Assembly (NCBI GenBank): GCA_021234155.1
Contig: JAJEKV010000041.1
Span: 4,266,829 to 4,330,828 of the forward strand
Origin: Isoetes taiwanensis
Lineage: Eukaryota > Streptophyta > Lycopodiopsida > Isoetales > Isoetaceae
Direction of reading: 5' to 3'
Length of the DNA stretch: 64,000 bases
Under the pieces are notes generated by a model that made no database searches, was not told the origin of the DNA, and saw nothing but the letters and a program-made list of their open reading frames with translations. Position 1 is the first letter of the stretch, and the number at the start of each line of letters is the position of its first letter. Shown piece after piece: positions 22,039 through 33,013 of the stretch. Made by a program: the position numbers and the translations under genes.

Positions 22039-22861
22039 TTAAGAATAATCTACGCATGCAACCTATGCTAGGTATGGGTTGCATGCGTTGTTACCGATGA
22101 TGGGACCACTACAGTGATCTCTAGGACGTGGTGTAATGTCAATGTAGGCATGACCGCGGTTCCACTTGGAAAGTCTACTTCTGTCCCACGGAAGTAGACG
22201 ACCTCGAGAGATAAGAGGTCATTCAGGAATGCATTGATAGGAAAAGCACCTCTAGTCAATGCCTACGGGGAGGACCCTATCCTTCACGCCCCATATACGC
22301 GAAGGACCCTATCCTCCATGCTGGGCAACTAAAGGTGTAGGCATGAGCGCCATATAGGCATTATAGGCGCTGTCTCCACGGTCACGATAGAAGAAGCATC
22401 CTCTTCCTATGCCGGGAGATTAGCCATGCATTCATGTAGATAGTTGGGGTGGTTCCCTTATAACCAAATTTATAAATAATTTAAAATGGTACTAACGTAG
22501 TGTTGACCTGCAGGCCAATAGAGCGCTCTGGAGGGCTAGGAGGTCGAGCTACGAAGACTTGCAACACAAATTTTGTTGTAATGTGTTGCAAGGAATGAAG
22601 AGTACCTCAGAGAATAATTGTGTATATATTGATAAGCTAAAACATTATGATAAGTAAAAGTAATGGGTAATTGTTGTAAGGACATATGGATTGATAAGTA
22701 TTTGATTGAATAATAGTATAAAAATGTTCTAAAAATATTACCTTGAGGTAATCCTAATAAATGTGTGACTATGATAATAGTATATCGTATGCATCAAGTT
22801 GATTGCAGGTTAAGAAGATCCCAAGGTGGGGAGACCCACGATGCTGCGGACAGCATCAATT
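22039..22861 (+). other. 3' non-coding internal region of chromovirus copy 2
   Basis: This is non-coding and homologous to 3723-4460 of copy 1. It has an additional segment near 22170-22320 with two similar phrases ending GGACCCTATCCT. Confidence 0.7.
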
Positions 22862-22875
22862 CAAGGTGGGGAGAA
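22862..22875 (+). promoter_or_regulatory. Polypurine tract of chromovirus copy 2
   Basis: CAAGGTGGGGAGAA immediately precedes the LTR start TGTGACG, matching copy 1. Confidence 0.75.
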
Positions 22876-24475
22876 TGTGACGCTTCGATCACGATATACG
22901 GTCCTCAAGGCGATTATCTTGTCGCAGACCGCCACGCCGCATTACCGCCACTCCAAACGACGTGTACGCCGACGTGTAACCAAGCAAGGGCGCCCTAGGG
23001 GGCAACTTGCAAGGGTGCGCACACTTAGCAATGTGCGCACTTTAAACCTTTAACCCATTAAAGGCAGGCCAAGGGTCATGGAAACCCTAAACCTAACTGA
23101 GAGCCTATGTAAGGTAACCAAACCCTAATTCTTCCCTTTTCCATCCACGAACCTTCCGAGCTCCAGTTCGCGCACCTGAGGAGTCAAATCCAACTCCCAA
23201 GATCTGCCCGTGCGCCCTAGCTCGTCAGATTCGCCTTCCGACTGCATCCCCAAGCAGAGCAGCGACATGGACGCCTTCGGATCAAGAGGAGTGAACCATG
23301 GATCATGTATTTAGTCGATTTAATAGCCTAAACCGTATTCCAGCCATCGAACCAATAGGTTTAGCCTATTAAATTACTCTTAGTAGCCAAGCAGATCCCC
23401 AAATTGACCCTAACTAAAGAACCTAACTCTATGATATAGATTAGTTCTTATTCTTTAGTTATATGATGATGTGATGGACGGATGAATTCTGTGGACTCAT
23501 TGTATTGGGAAGGGGGGTAGAGACTTAAAGCTTAGTAGTTGATGCTCCTAGCTAGTCCCTCTTAGTGCATTACTAGATTTCGGGCTGTGTACAAGAACCA
23601 CACCTGGTTGTGGGTGAAGGGGCCAGACTGGCTTACAAGGAGGTTCGTGTTCTGACTCTTGAACGATCCCTCTGGTGTGTAAGGCCTACCGGGGATCATT
23701 GTGGACTAGGTCTAATGGCTTGCCACCGAAAAGGCAAGGCATGGGCTCGACACCCGTGGAGTGATCGTCACTCTCCATTGGGTTCAAGTCGAATAAGGGC
23801 AGGTGGCCCTCTAGTCGCCTTGAGTCGTGACGTAGATCTCTCGGAGGGGAGTGATCCCTACCGCCCCCATCGGAACCGGGAGATGCAACCCGTGAATAGC
23901 CCCTCGGCTATGCATCCCGTGAAGCTACTGATCCAGTCCCAACACTTTTCAGCCTACTCTGCAAAGTGTGCACAGGAGGGGCGGATGGAGTGGACAACCC
24001 TATGCCATGTTCTCATGCCAGCCAAATCCATTGTCATGAATATGTCTGCAATGAACTCTGGAGACCCAAGCTTGTCAGTCATTCCCTGGAGTCTGAGCCT
24101 TGGGTAGGTTTCCACTTGTATCGTGCTGATCTTTGTCTATGCAGATGTTGATGTACCACGCTTCGAGGTGGATATGTGATGATTATGCGTACTGACATGT
24201 ATGTTTACGCTTCCGCAGCTAGGTAGGCCCTGAGGGAGACGGGGTAAAATGACCCCGTATGTGATGATTATGTGTACTGACATGTATGTTTACGCTTCCG
24301 CAGCTAGGTAGGCCCTGAGGGAGACGGGGTAAAATGACCCCTTCATTCTTCCCACTGGAACCCAGTACGGTTACAGTGATATGTGGAGGGCCCTGTATCA
24401 GCATGGAGCTGGTATGGGGGATGAACTCCTGTTTGTATACGGTGAGTGCATTGTATACGAGTAGGGGACGTCATA
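22876..24475 (+). repeat. 3' LTR of chromovirus copy 2
   Basis: It starts TGTGACG like copy 1 and ends CGTCATA, one base different from the expected CGTCACA. At 1600 bp it is longer than the LTR of copy 1. It holds a segment of about 570 bp (near 23299-23866) absent from copy 1 and an 85 bp tandem duplication at 24174-24343. Confidence 0.85.
24174..24343 (+). repeat. 85 bp tandem duplication within the LTR of copy 2
   Basis: Units start ATGTGATGATTATG at 24174 and 24259 and are almost identical. The LTRs of copy 1 and at 10895-11933 have a single unit. The duplication is therefore private to this copy and probably arose after insertion. Confidence 0.9.
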
Positions 24476-24892
24476 GGCTGGGCCTCTCTGTCCCGTAATG
24501 TGGCATCCCCTTTTTACTCATCTGGTAGACACCCTCCGTTCATTCTTTTTTGTTGTATCTATCATGCTTTGCGTCGGGTATTCCCCATCTTGCATATGAT
24601 ATAAGCATAAGATAGAAGTCTCTCGTCGATATGGGTCCTTTATTTTTGTTTATACCCCACCTGTATTTGTCAAGACTCTTGTTGTTTGACTAGGCATCTT
24701 GTTGTTGACCTGGGTGAAGTGATAGAAGTGATAAATCAAATTCCAGGTTACCATGAAATCTATCTCAAACTTCGGAGGCCGGTTATTGTCCACAACTTCA
24801 GGAGACCTTTTACCAAGTAGATGAGTATACAAAGGAGTTGTTATAGGTTGAGAAAAAGTTGGAAAAAAATCACTTCCTTGCATTTGCCGCTT
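24476..24892. other. No recognised feature
   Basis: No supported gene or repeat is seen between the LTR end and the hAT-like remnant. Confidence 0.5.
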
Positions 24893-25800
24893 TCTAGGTA
24901 AAACAAGCTGAACTTAGAAGCTAAGACTGTCCAAATGCGATCCATATTTCATTTGCTGAAAAATGTGGGAAACTGGACTATGAAAAAATGCATGATTTTT
25001 TACTTGCCTAGAAAGTTCCATCATGTCCCATTTACCCTTGGAGTGAGTCATCTGGATGGGATTTCGCATGTTAAATGAATGAAGCTTTGAAGTTCGACCT
25101 CTGATTGGTGCTAAAGAATGCTAAATTTCTATCCTTATCTATGGATGAAGTTAGGCAATTGACAACACTTCATGGGTTACAATGCATCTATATGCTATAG
25201 TGAAATTTGAGCATAAATCCTACTTCTAGGCATTCTAGACTAAGAGCTACAACAGAAACATTGTTTGATGTGCTTGTTAATAATTTATCTAACGTTGCTA
25301 GTTTGAGTAAGAAGGAATGCAGCAAGAAACTGATATGTTTTGGTGTTGATGGCGCTACCGTAATGCAAGGCAATAAAACTAGATTGGATGCAAGGATGCA
25401 AAGTAAACTTGCATCTTACATGAGTATCATGCATTGCATAAGTCATCGGAAAAATCTGGCTTACAAAACAATTTCAGATTCTCCTTATGTTGCTAAGATA
25501 GAAATGCTTGTTCGTACATCTTATAAGTTCTTTTCTAAGAGTTCTCAAAGCTGTGCAGCATTTTGGGCTTTTGCCGACGAGTTGACAGATGGTAAAAAGC
25601 TTTTGAAGGATGTTAGTACACACTGTTTCTTTAAATGGGCCTGTCTAATGCCTTTGTGAAGAGTTTGTCTCATTATTTGGTTTTGTAGATGAATTGAGTT
25701 TTGATGAAGATCGTAGCACTTCAGAAAAAGCAAATGAGCTTTTAACAATGATGACAAACTTGGAAACTATTCTCACTTTGTTTGCAATGTAGCCCCTCAG
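24893..25800 (+). pseudogene. hAT/ZNF862-like transposase remnant
   Basis: The longest open part (about 25207-25659) contains KLICFGVDGATVMQGNKT, MHCISHRKNLAYKT and FWAFADELTDGKKLLKDVST. The CDGAxVMxG and HCxAHRxxLA patterns are typical of the RNase H-like core of ZNF862/TTF-type hAT relatives. Upstream (24900-25200), broken frames still show protein-like text such as WSESSGWDFA and YGLQCIYMLYAIV. Stops and frameshifts in the upstream part and the missing C-terminal dimerisation region make it non-functional. Confidence 0.65.
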
Positions 25801-26840
25801 TGCCTGACTCAGCGCAGGTGGCCTTCATAGAACCAGAGTGGGCACTCCATGCATATGGATATCTCATGGTTATTTCATGGATTCTCATAGTCTCGTGGTT
25901 ATCTCTTGGTTATTGTAAGGTTATGACATGTGCATTTACAACTTATTTGGATGGCTTCATAGTGTTATGGTTCTTATTATTATTGCTCATGTTATATGCT
26001 AATACTGCATTGCTTGTTTCTAGCATAGAGGGGTTCTTAGGTGAGGCATCTAAATCTAGAAAGTATTCTTGTGATTGGTATAGCATACATGTTTCTTGTT
26101 GATTATGCCAGCATCTTCTAAATGCCTCAAACCCCCACTTAGTCTTCAAGACTAACCCCACGTATTCATCGTGTAAGCACTTTTAGGAGTAGCAGAATGT
26201 AGCAGGGAAATTTAAGGGCACCATGCCTTTAGAAAGTTCCTGGAAGGGTTTCCATGGAAAATAGGAAGGGTTTCCATGGAAATTTGGTTGGGTTTCACGG
26301 GAGGCCAACCAAATCGGCGTACTTAAAACCAATCGCACAAAACATGGCGACCATACCCTTGCTAATTATATGGGTTTCAATCCATGGCACCCACAAAGCA
26401 ATGTTGGCTAACATCAATAGCCGAAGAATCAACATCATAGTCGCCGCTCTCAACTCCACATTTGTGGAAGAACAATGACCGTCGGAAGCAAAAACTTTTT
26501 TTAACCTAAATATAAATATGCCCTGCGTGTATGATACATCCATTCTCATTCGCATGTCTTGCAATCCATGGTCACGCATGAATGCTTCTTAACGATTTGC
26601 TAGGAATTCAAATTCGAGGACTCATCTCAAATCGATTTAAAGGTGAGTTGAAGAGGATCATATATAAAGATTGAAAATGTACTCATGTTCGTAAGTAACT
26701 CTAGAACTTCTTAGAATAAGAACTGCTGATTCAGATATTAATAATTCGAAATTAACATGTGGAGTAAATGGCGTGTATATCTGATGAAATTCAGCTGAAA
26801 TGTGTTGATATTGAACGTGAAAACAAGTTAGCACTTGCTC
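25801..26840. other. Intergenic sequence upstream of the PPR gene
   Basis: No gene is supported. Two GGGTTTCCATGGAAA phrases lie near 26247 and 26268. No convincing TATA box for the PPR gene is obvious. Confidence 0.5.
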
Positions 26841-28568
26841 ATGCTGATGGTGTCATACTGTGGAAAGGATGTGCTGGATAATCTAGGCAGATTTTGTAGG
26901 ATAAAAAGTAGAAGTGTCTTTGCTTCAATTTTGCGTCAGTGTGACAATGAGAAGTCCCTACCATTAGGGAAAAGCGTTCATGCTCACATCCTGAGAGATG
27001 GGTACTACTTGGACACGTTCCTTGGGAACCTTCTTATTCTTATGTATGGAAAATGTGGAATGATAGACTATGCAATGGTTGTTTTTGACAGTATTTTAAA
27101 GAAAAATGTGTTCTCCTGGAGTATCATGATTGTTGTGTATGCACATAGTGGAAATCTTCACAAGGCACAACGATTGTTTGATGTAGTGCCACGACGCAAT
27201 GTAGTCACTTGGACCACCATGATTTCAGCTTACGCTGAGCATGGTTACCACAATAATGCAATCCAACTCTTTAAGCAAATGCTAACGGAAAGTATAGAAC
27301 CCAATGAGGCCAGCTTTGTTAGCATTCTTAGTGCATGCACGGGTGAGGGTTCACTAGCTGAGGGAAAGCACATGCATGCTCATATAATTCGGTATAATTT
27401 GGACATGACTCTTGTTGTGCTGAATGCTCTTATCCACATGTATGGGAACTGTGACTGTGTTGGAGATGCTCTGGTGGTGTTTGAAAAAATGCCTGAACGA
27501 AATGTGATTTCATGGAATGCTATGATTGCAGCATATAACCATGAAGGCAATAGCAAAGGAGCCCTTGATCTGTTCCTTCAAATGGAAAAATGCAGCATTG
27601 TTCCAAACAAAGTGACATTTCTCAACCTTTTTGAGGCTTGCACATGCGAGTTGGATATAAATATGGGTAAACATCTACATCAGAAGCTCGTGCAAAGGGG
27701 ATTGGAATCAGACGCTAGTATTGGTACTGTTCTCATCAAAATGTATGGAAAATGCGGGAATGTAAAAGATGCACGCGCGGTTTTTGATAAAATGGCTAAG
27801 CGAGATGTACATGTATGGACAGCAATGATTACTGTTTACGCAGAGAATGGTGATAACGGGGATGCTCTATACCTGTTTCACAGAATGCAGACAGATGGTG
27901 TGTGTCCAAATGATGTTACATACATTGGCATTCTTAATGCATGTGCAAAGGAAACAAAGTTACATCGCAGTAGAAAATTCCGTGCCTTCGTCACTTCTAA
28001 GATTTTTAATTCACATACTTTGAGCTGTGCTCTGGTCAGTTTATATTCAAAGTCTGGAAGTTTGGAAGAAGCTAGTCAAATATTCTGGAAGCTGAAAGAA
28101 AAGGGTGTGGGATCATGGAACAGTATACTGGGAGCATATGCCCGACATGGAAATGCAAGGAAGAGCTTGAAGCTTTTTAAAAGGATGCACTTAGCTGGTG
28201 TTTTACCAGACAGTATAACCTTTGTCAACATACTGTCTGCATTTACTCATGCTGGTGACGTGATTGCAGGCATCCACACCCTTCTTTCAATAGCGTCAGA
28301 CTATGGCATTATCCCAGGAATGGAGCATTACCATTGCCTCATTGACCTCCTTGCAAAGGCAGGATATCTGGATATAGCAGAACAAGTCCTTTATTGTCTG
28401 CCAGTTAAACCTACAACTTGGGCGTATGTGATGTTGCTAAGTGCATGCAACATGGTGGGTGATATACAACGTGGAGAACACATTGCAGAACTTGTCCATG
28501 TCTTAGACGAAGACATCCCTGCAGTATATGTGTTGTTGTCAAATATTTATTCTGCTGCTGACATATGA
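26841..28568 (+). CDS. PLS-class pentatricopeptide repeat protein, truncated in the E motif
   Basis: The ATG at 26841 (another in-frame ATG is at 26847) opens an intronless frame of about 575 codons. About a dozen PPR motifs are visible, with the usual PLS wording: GKSVHAHILRDG, LILMYGKCGMIDYAMVVFD, RNVVTWTTMISAYAEHG, PNEASFVSILSAC, ERNVISWNAMIAAY and SIGTVLIKMYGKCGNVKDA. Such proteins bind organellar RNA one base per repeat and often guide C-to-U editing. The frame ends VLLSNIYSAADI at the start of the E motif. The +1 frame continues similar text to 28648. No DYW deaminase domain follows. I see no clear targeting-peptide evidence, and the N-terminus is short before the first repeat. Confidence 0.88.
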   Translation: MLMVSYCGKDVLDNLGRFCRIKSRSVFASILRQCDNEKSLPLGKSVHAHILRDGYYLDTFLGNLLILMYGKCGMIDYAMVVFDSILKKNVFSWSIMIVVYAHSGNLHKAQRLFDVVPRRNVVTWTTMISAYAEHGYHNNAIQLFKQMLTESIEPNEASFVSILSACTGEGSLAEGKHMHAHIIRYNLDMTLVVLNALIHMYGNCDCVGDALVVFEKMPERNVISWNAMIAAYNHEGNSKGALDLFLQMEKCSIVPNKVTFLNLFEACTCELDINMGKHLHQKLVQRGLESDASIGTVLIKMYGKCGNVKDARAVFDKMAKRDVHVWTAMITVYAENGDNGDALYLFHRMQTDGVCPNDVTYIGILNACAKETKLHRSRKFRAFVTSKIFNSHTLSCALVSLYSKSGSLEEASQIFWKLKEKGVGSWNSILGAYARHGNARKSLKLFKRMHLAGVLPDSITFVNILSAFTHAGDVIAGIHTLLSIASDYGIIPGMEHYHCLIDLLAKAGYLDIAEQVLYCLPVKPTTWAYVMLLSACNMVGDIQRGEHIAELVHVLDEDIPAVYVLLSNIYSAADI

Positions 28569-28648
28569 TGGTGAATGCAAAGGTAGAGGCGGGCAGGGTG
28601 ATCATGGCCTATCCTGGCATAATGCCTGTCCAAAGCCATTCCTCTTGA
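28565..28648 (+). pseudogene. Frameshifted E-motif remnant of the PPR gene
   Basis: Read one frame over from the PPR stop, the sequence gives AKVEAGRVIMAYPGI followed by PVQSHSS and a TGA at 28646-28648. PLS-E proteins normally read AKVRxxMxxRGxxKxPGxSxV at this point. One indel near 28563 would account for the loss of the E motif. Confidence 0.55.
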
Positions 28649-31497
28649 CCTAATTTTCTCGATTTATCAATGCAGATGGCAAACTTGAACTTTGTCTTTG
28701 CATTTGAAACCTCGCAATAACACAGTAAACTGTGATGTATCAGGCTTAACACAATCTCTTACTGCTATGCCCTTACCTGGTTTGAAGGCCTACTTATTTA
28801 ATGAAGACTCCGAGCCTTTATGAGGCTTAGCTACTTGAATGTTGATATAGTAGGTTTAAGGACCTGACCTCTATCCGGTCCCTTGGAATGCCATCTTGGT
28901 GCGTGTCCTCCTTGCATCTTTAACAGGCTCTGTGTTTTGTTAATCAGATTACGAATGGTTGTAGCTTACATAAGGCTCTTCAAACGTATGCCATGACATA
29001 GCCAAGATTCAACAGCTAATCTTGAGAAAGGTTTCAGTGTTTTCCAATGAACACCATCTGTTATGATGGTATCCTCTTGCCCTCCAAATGTTTCAGGAAA
29101 TGCTCGACAAAGATGGACTCTTTAATGAGCCCCTGAATTTTTTAAAATATATGGGTGCCATGGCCCCTAATGTCCTTAACCTTGTTCTTCTTCTTAACCC
29201 GTCTGCTTAGGACCACCGGCCAGTTGTATAATTGCCAGAATGATATTTTTCAGCATGTCAGATGGCTATATCGAGCAGGGTTCGATTAACCATAACATAG
29301 CATGCTGAAGCAAGACGTCAAACTAGGCTTTGATTAACCAAACATGCTTGCAAAGATGCAACAGTATTTAGCAATTCAGATTTATATCTTGGCCTGTTGC
29401 CACAGATGAATGATTCAGATTCAAGTATAGTTCTCTCTCTATCCCTGTAGAGAGCTAGATGATAAAGCATGCTGATTTGCCATTCAACTTCCAAAAACAT
29501 AATTGTTGTCAGGGACCATTTTATGCTTTCTTGTTCCTCTTCTTAACCCGTCTGCCTAGAACCATCTGCCTAGAACCATCGGCAGGTTGTATAATTGCCA
29601 ACATGACATTTTTCGGTATGTCAGATGGCTTGATCGAGCAGGGTTCAATTAACCATAACATAGCATAGGCAATTAATTCAGATTTAACACTGATATTAGC
29701 AGAACAAGAATGCTGAAATAAGACATCAAATTAGGCTTTGACTAACCAAACATGCTTGCACAAGATGCAACAGTATTTGGCAAAATTTCTCGTAGATTCA
29801 GATTTATATCTTGGCCTGTTGCAACAGATGAATGATTCAGATTTATGTGTAGTTCTCTCTCTATCTCTGTAGAGAGCTAGATGATAAAGCGTGTTGATTT
29901 GCCATTCAACTTGCAAAACATAATTGTTGTCAGGGACCATTTTATGCTTTGTGAAGGGGCTTGACTTTGCCAATAAACTTCTTTGGATCTTTGATGTTTT
30001 GTCATAAAACTTGCATCTTCTTGTATGGTTTGGCACAACGATCCAGTTTCTGTTCTTCATGTCCCACATGATTGCCTTCCATATTTCTTAAACCTCACGT
30101 GCAGAACAAATTGATTATATTGATGTGATTTTACATTTTAATAGGACGTTCGCACAAAACAGCTTTGCAGGAAGTGGAAGAAGATTCTGTTGATGATCTG
30201 ATCCAGGACTCTTGTCGGTAATGACCCATCGGTTGAATCGGCAGGTTAGAAATTGATGTGAAGGTTTTGATCATTGAGGTGGAAAGCATTTCTGTTTTAT
30301 CCACTTTACTTTTCAACTTTATGACCCTCTTCTGGTCAGCGGAGGAGTTACATATGCTTGGATTGCAGTGCCTTTCATTGCTTTCTACCCTAGACCCTAA
30401 GCTGATGCTTGACATAGTAAATTCGTTGTCATTGCTATCCATCATTTGTTGAAGCTTTCTTTTCTCGCTTTTGAGCGGGTTTGTCAATCTATGTGGGAAT
30501 CTTTATGCATACACCTTCATTAATATTTTGCATATAATCAAGGCCAACTCTGCCACGTCAATCCAAACATCGTCCCTTTTTGTCGTTTCCTGTTTCTTAG
30601 ATCTTTGTTAGGTTTCCGATACTGGAGTATCAATTCTGCAACTTTCTGTCAGCCTATAGTGGCACCATAATCAGGTGTTTTTTTGCAGTAGTGCAAGTTT
30701 TCGGTACTCTTTCTGGGTAATTATTCCCGCCAATGTATATCCTTCTAATATGCTTCTGCTCAAACATCTCTACTGTCATCCAAATAGTATAGAAGGGAGG
30801 AAAAACGGAACTATTTTTTTTTAAAGGTGGGATAATCATCTATCCTAATAAAGTTGCAAAATCTGTTTAGTATGTATAGATGCCATGCTTTTTGCACCTT
30901 CTATACTTTTTTTTATCTTTCTATGAGTGATCTGCTCATCACTGCTTCATGATAGGTATGCCAAGCATTTATATCTTCATTATTTTTTTCCTGAAAATTA
31001 TACAAACAAACGCATGACAGATTCTGCCCATCTATGTTAGATTTGGATCTTGGAAGCTGATTTTTGTCTTCCTGTTTTGTATATGCGTGAGCTGCTGATT
31101 GCTGTACCTCATGTAATTCCATACTGGGTCTGAATTGCTCTTCTTTAGTTCCTTTTTGCAAAGCTTAACTGTTTTTTTTAGGTCTGTTAATGTTTTGAAC
31201 AGCTCTTATAGTATATGTAGGTTATGCATGAATGCATTTTTGGCAGGGCCGTGGTGAATCTGCAGAGGGTCTTATATGGGGCCAACCGTAAAAAAAGTCG
31301 CAGCTAATGCGGAATGGTAATTGCACAACTCTTTGGGTGGTCTGAACACATGGTGCGTTTTAGTAAGATCCATACAGAACTGTTTAGGTGTCTTACGTTT
31401 TTTATGGAACCTATTCAATAAGTTATTCTTTTGGCAGAAACAAAGTGGGCGCATACGCATTTGCCAATCAAGACGCAAAGATCATGTAGAGGATACG
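28649..31497. other. Intergenic region with a local duplication
   Basis: No gene is supported between the PPR gene and the NYN-LOTUS gene. It may contain the PPR 3' UTR and a 5' non-coding exon of the next gene. A candidate acceptor (TTTTGGCAG) at 31431-31437 precedes AAACAAAG in frame with the NYN ORF. A second (TTTTTGGCAG) near 31238-31247 precedes a short block. Confidence 0.45.
29188..29957. repeat. Tandem duplication of about 350-420 bp
   Basis: Copy A (29188-29539) and copy B (29540-29957) share CTTCTTAACCCGTCTGC, ATGTCAGATGGCT, GATTTATATCTTGGCCTGTT and AATTGTTGTCAGGGACCAT. Copy B has an extra segment of about 50 bp near 29665-29715 and a duplicated CTAGAACCATC phrase at its start. The duplication is old enough to show many substitutions. 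Confidence 0.85.
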
Positions 31498-33013
31498 ATG
31501 ATGATGGAGGATATAACACATGGAAGGACTCACGAACTTATCAACTCAAGAGGACCAGTTGCCATTTTATGGGACATGGAAAATTGCTCTATACCATGGA
31601 ACGCGAACGTAGAAGATGTTGCTGGAAACATTAGAATGGCACTCAGGTTTGAGGCAAAGGGTGCTGTGACCCTCTTCTCAGCCTATGGGGATTTTAACCG
31701 TTTTTCCGGAAGGGTAAGAGAGGGTTGCCAAAAGACAGGCATTAATTTGATAGATGTTCCTAATCGGAGAAAGGATGCTGCAGACAAGGCCATTCTTGTG
31801 GATATGTTTTTGTTTGCTGTAGACAACCCACCTCCATGTACCATTCTGTTAATCTCAGGAGACGTTGATTTTTCTGCTGCTTTGCACAAATTAGGCCAAA
31901 GAGGTTATACTATTGCATTGGCTGTTCCCACCATTTCTGGGGTTTCTCCTGCCCTTTATAATGCAGGCCAATATGTGTGGGATTGGAAAAGTGTTGCTTG
32001 TGGTTATCCGGCAAGGCTTGTTTTGGAATCTGTTCCAAAGACAGGCATTAGCTGCAAAAGCATCCAATCAGGTACTAATCTTGTTCCTGAATCCTACATG
32101 CTTAAAACTTTCAAGATCAAGCAGGGTCATTATATCAAGTTGAACCATTGTTTTTGTAGGAATTCCTAGAACTACAAACTATCAGATAGATGAACAAGGA
32201 GGAAATATGGAAGGAATGGTGGCCCAGCCTGGTGATATTGAACGCTTGAAACTGCAGCTTATTGAACTGATCTTTTGTTCCCATGGAGGCAACCTGCCAA
32301 TTGTTTTGCTCGAAACTGAGTATTTAAAATCTTTTGGTAAACATCTTCACTTTGCAGAATATGGTTCTCGGAAGCGTGCTCAAGTGCTGAAGAAAATGCA
32401 AGACGTTTTGTATGTGAAAGGTAAAGGTATCCTACAGACATTGCATTTGACTGAAGCTGGTGCTAAAACGGCCTCTAAGTATGCAAATCTGTATCAAGCT
32501 CATCTGTGTGATAAGAATGATAATGACAACACAGAGAAGAATTACAGACAATGGAATGGAAATTCATTGACGTGTAAAGGGATTGCAGAAAAGTCTTGGG
32601 GCTCCCACAATATAATTTACAAGGTATTGAATTCCTCTGATAATGAGCAGAAGTTTGAGGTCATAGACTCCAAAATATTGTGCATTGAAGGTGGTGGCAA
32701 CAGGACAATGGTGTTGGATGAAGATGTCCATCCTTTCAAGAAAAGGAAATCTGTTGGAAAGAATGCAGTCCCTTCATGCATTTCTGAAGTAGCAATATTG
32801 GCTTCCAACACTTTAGGTGACAGCTTTGCTGAGGAGATAATGATTGAAGAGAAAAGAGACAATCTGATGCATGCAGAGGAGCAAGATGGAGGTGTTTCAG
32901 TGTCAAATGGTCAAAACAGTTCATTAGATTGTCCTACAAACAACATGACAGCACTTGACGCTGATCCAATTGTTGCTGCTTGGTTGTCCAACCAGATGGG
33001 AGCAAAAGAATGA
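31498..33013 (+). CDS. NYN-domain endoribonuclease with LOTUS/OST-HTH domain (MARF1/limkain-b1-like), two exons
   Basis: Exon 1 is 31498-32071, the intron is 32072-32159 (GT-AG, 88 bp), and exon 2 is 32160-33013; the product is 475 aa. The splice keeps the frame (SIQSG to IPRTTN). The NYN domain spans about residues 20-160: VAILWDMENCSIPW, NRRKDAADKAILVDMFLF and LLISGDVDFSAALHKLGQRG. These supply the conserved acidic residues of the PIN-like nuclease fold. The LOTUS/OST-HTH domain follows at about residues 212-285 (ERLKLQLIELIFCSHGGNLP, KRAQVLKKMQDVLYV). LOTUS domains bind RNA, including G-rich structures. The C-terminal 190 residues are charged and probably disordered, with a KKRK basic stretch. 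The ATG at 31498 is chosen because it precedes NYN by a normal short leader. A coding exon further upstream is possible, since the frame is open through an acceptor at 31437. Confidence 0.85.
32072..32159 (+). other. Intron of the NYN-LOTUS gene
   Basis: The donor is CAATCAG/GTACTAATC and the acceptor TTTTTGTAG/GAATTCC. Removing these 88 bases joins the two long frames without a stop. Reading through the intron instead meets a stop just after it. Confidence 0.85.

Larger units (their letters stand above)
17226..24475 (+). mobile_element. Ty3/gypsy chromovirus copy 2, all coding domains present
   Basis: Gag, protease, RT, RNase H, integrase and chromodomain follow in order, with a polypurine tract and a 3' LTR. 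It is the same family and orientation as copy 1. Single-base frameshifts lie near 17765, 19213, 19740 and 20483, and a TAG stop lies at 21001-21003. The catalytic motifs are otherwise intact (protease DSGS, RT FFDD, integrase DDE region). No 5' LTR is found upstream; an unrelated-looking ORF occupies the place where it should be. Confidence 0.9.

Noticed and set aside
30131-30487. Minus-strand open frame of 118 codons between the PPR and NYN genes
   Set aside because: No recognised domain, no homologous copy in the window, and no supporting splice or promoter signal.
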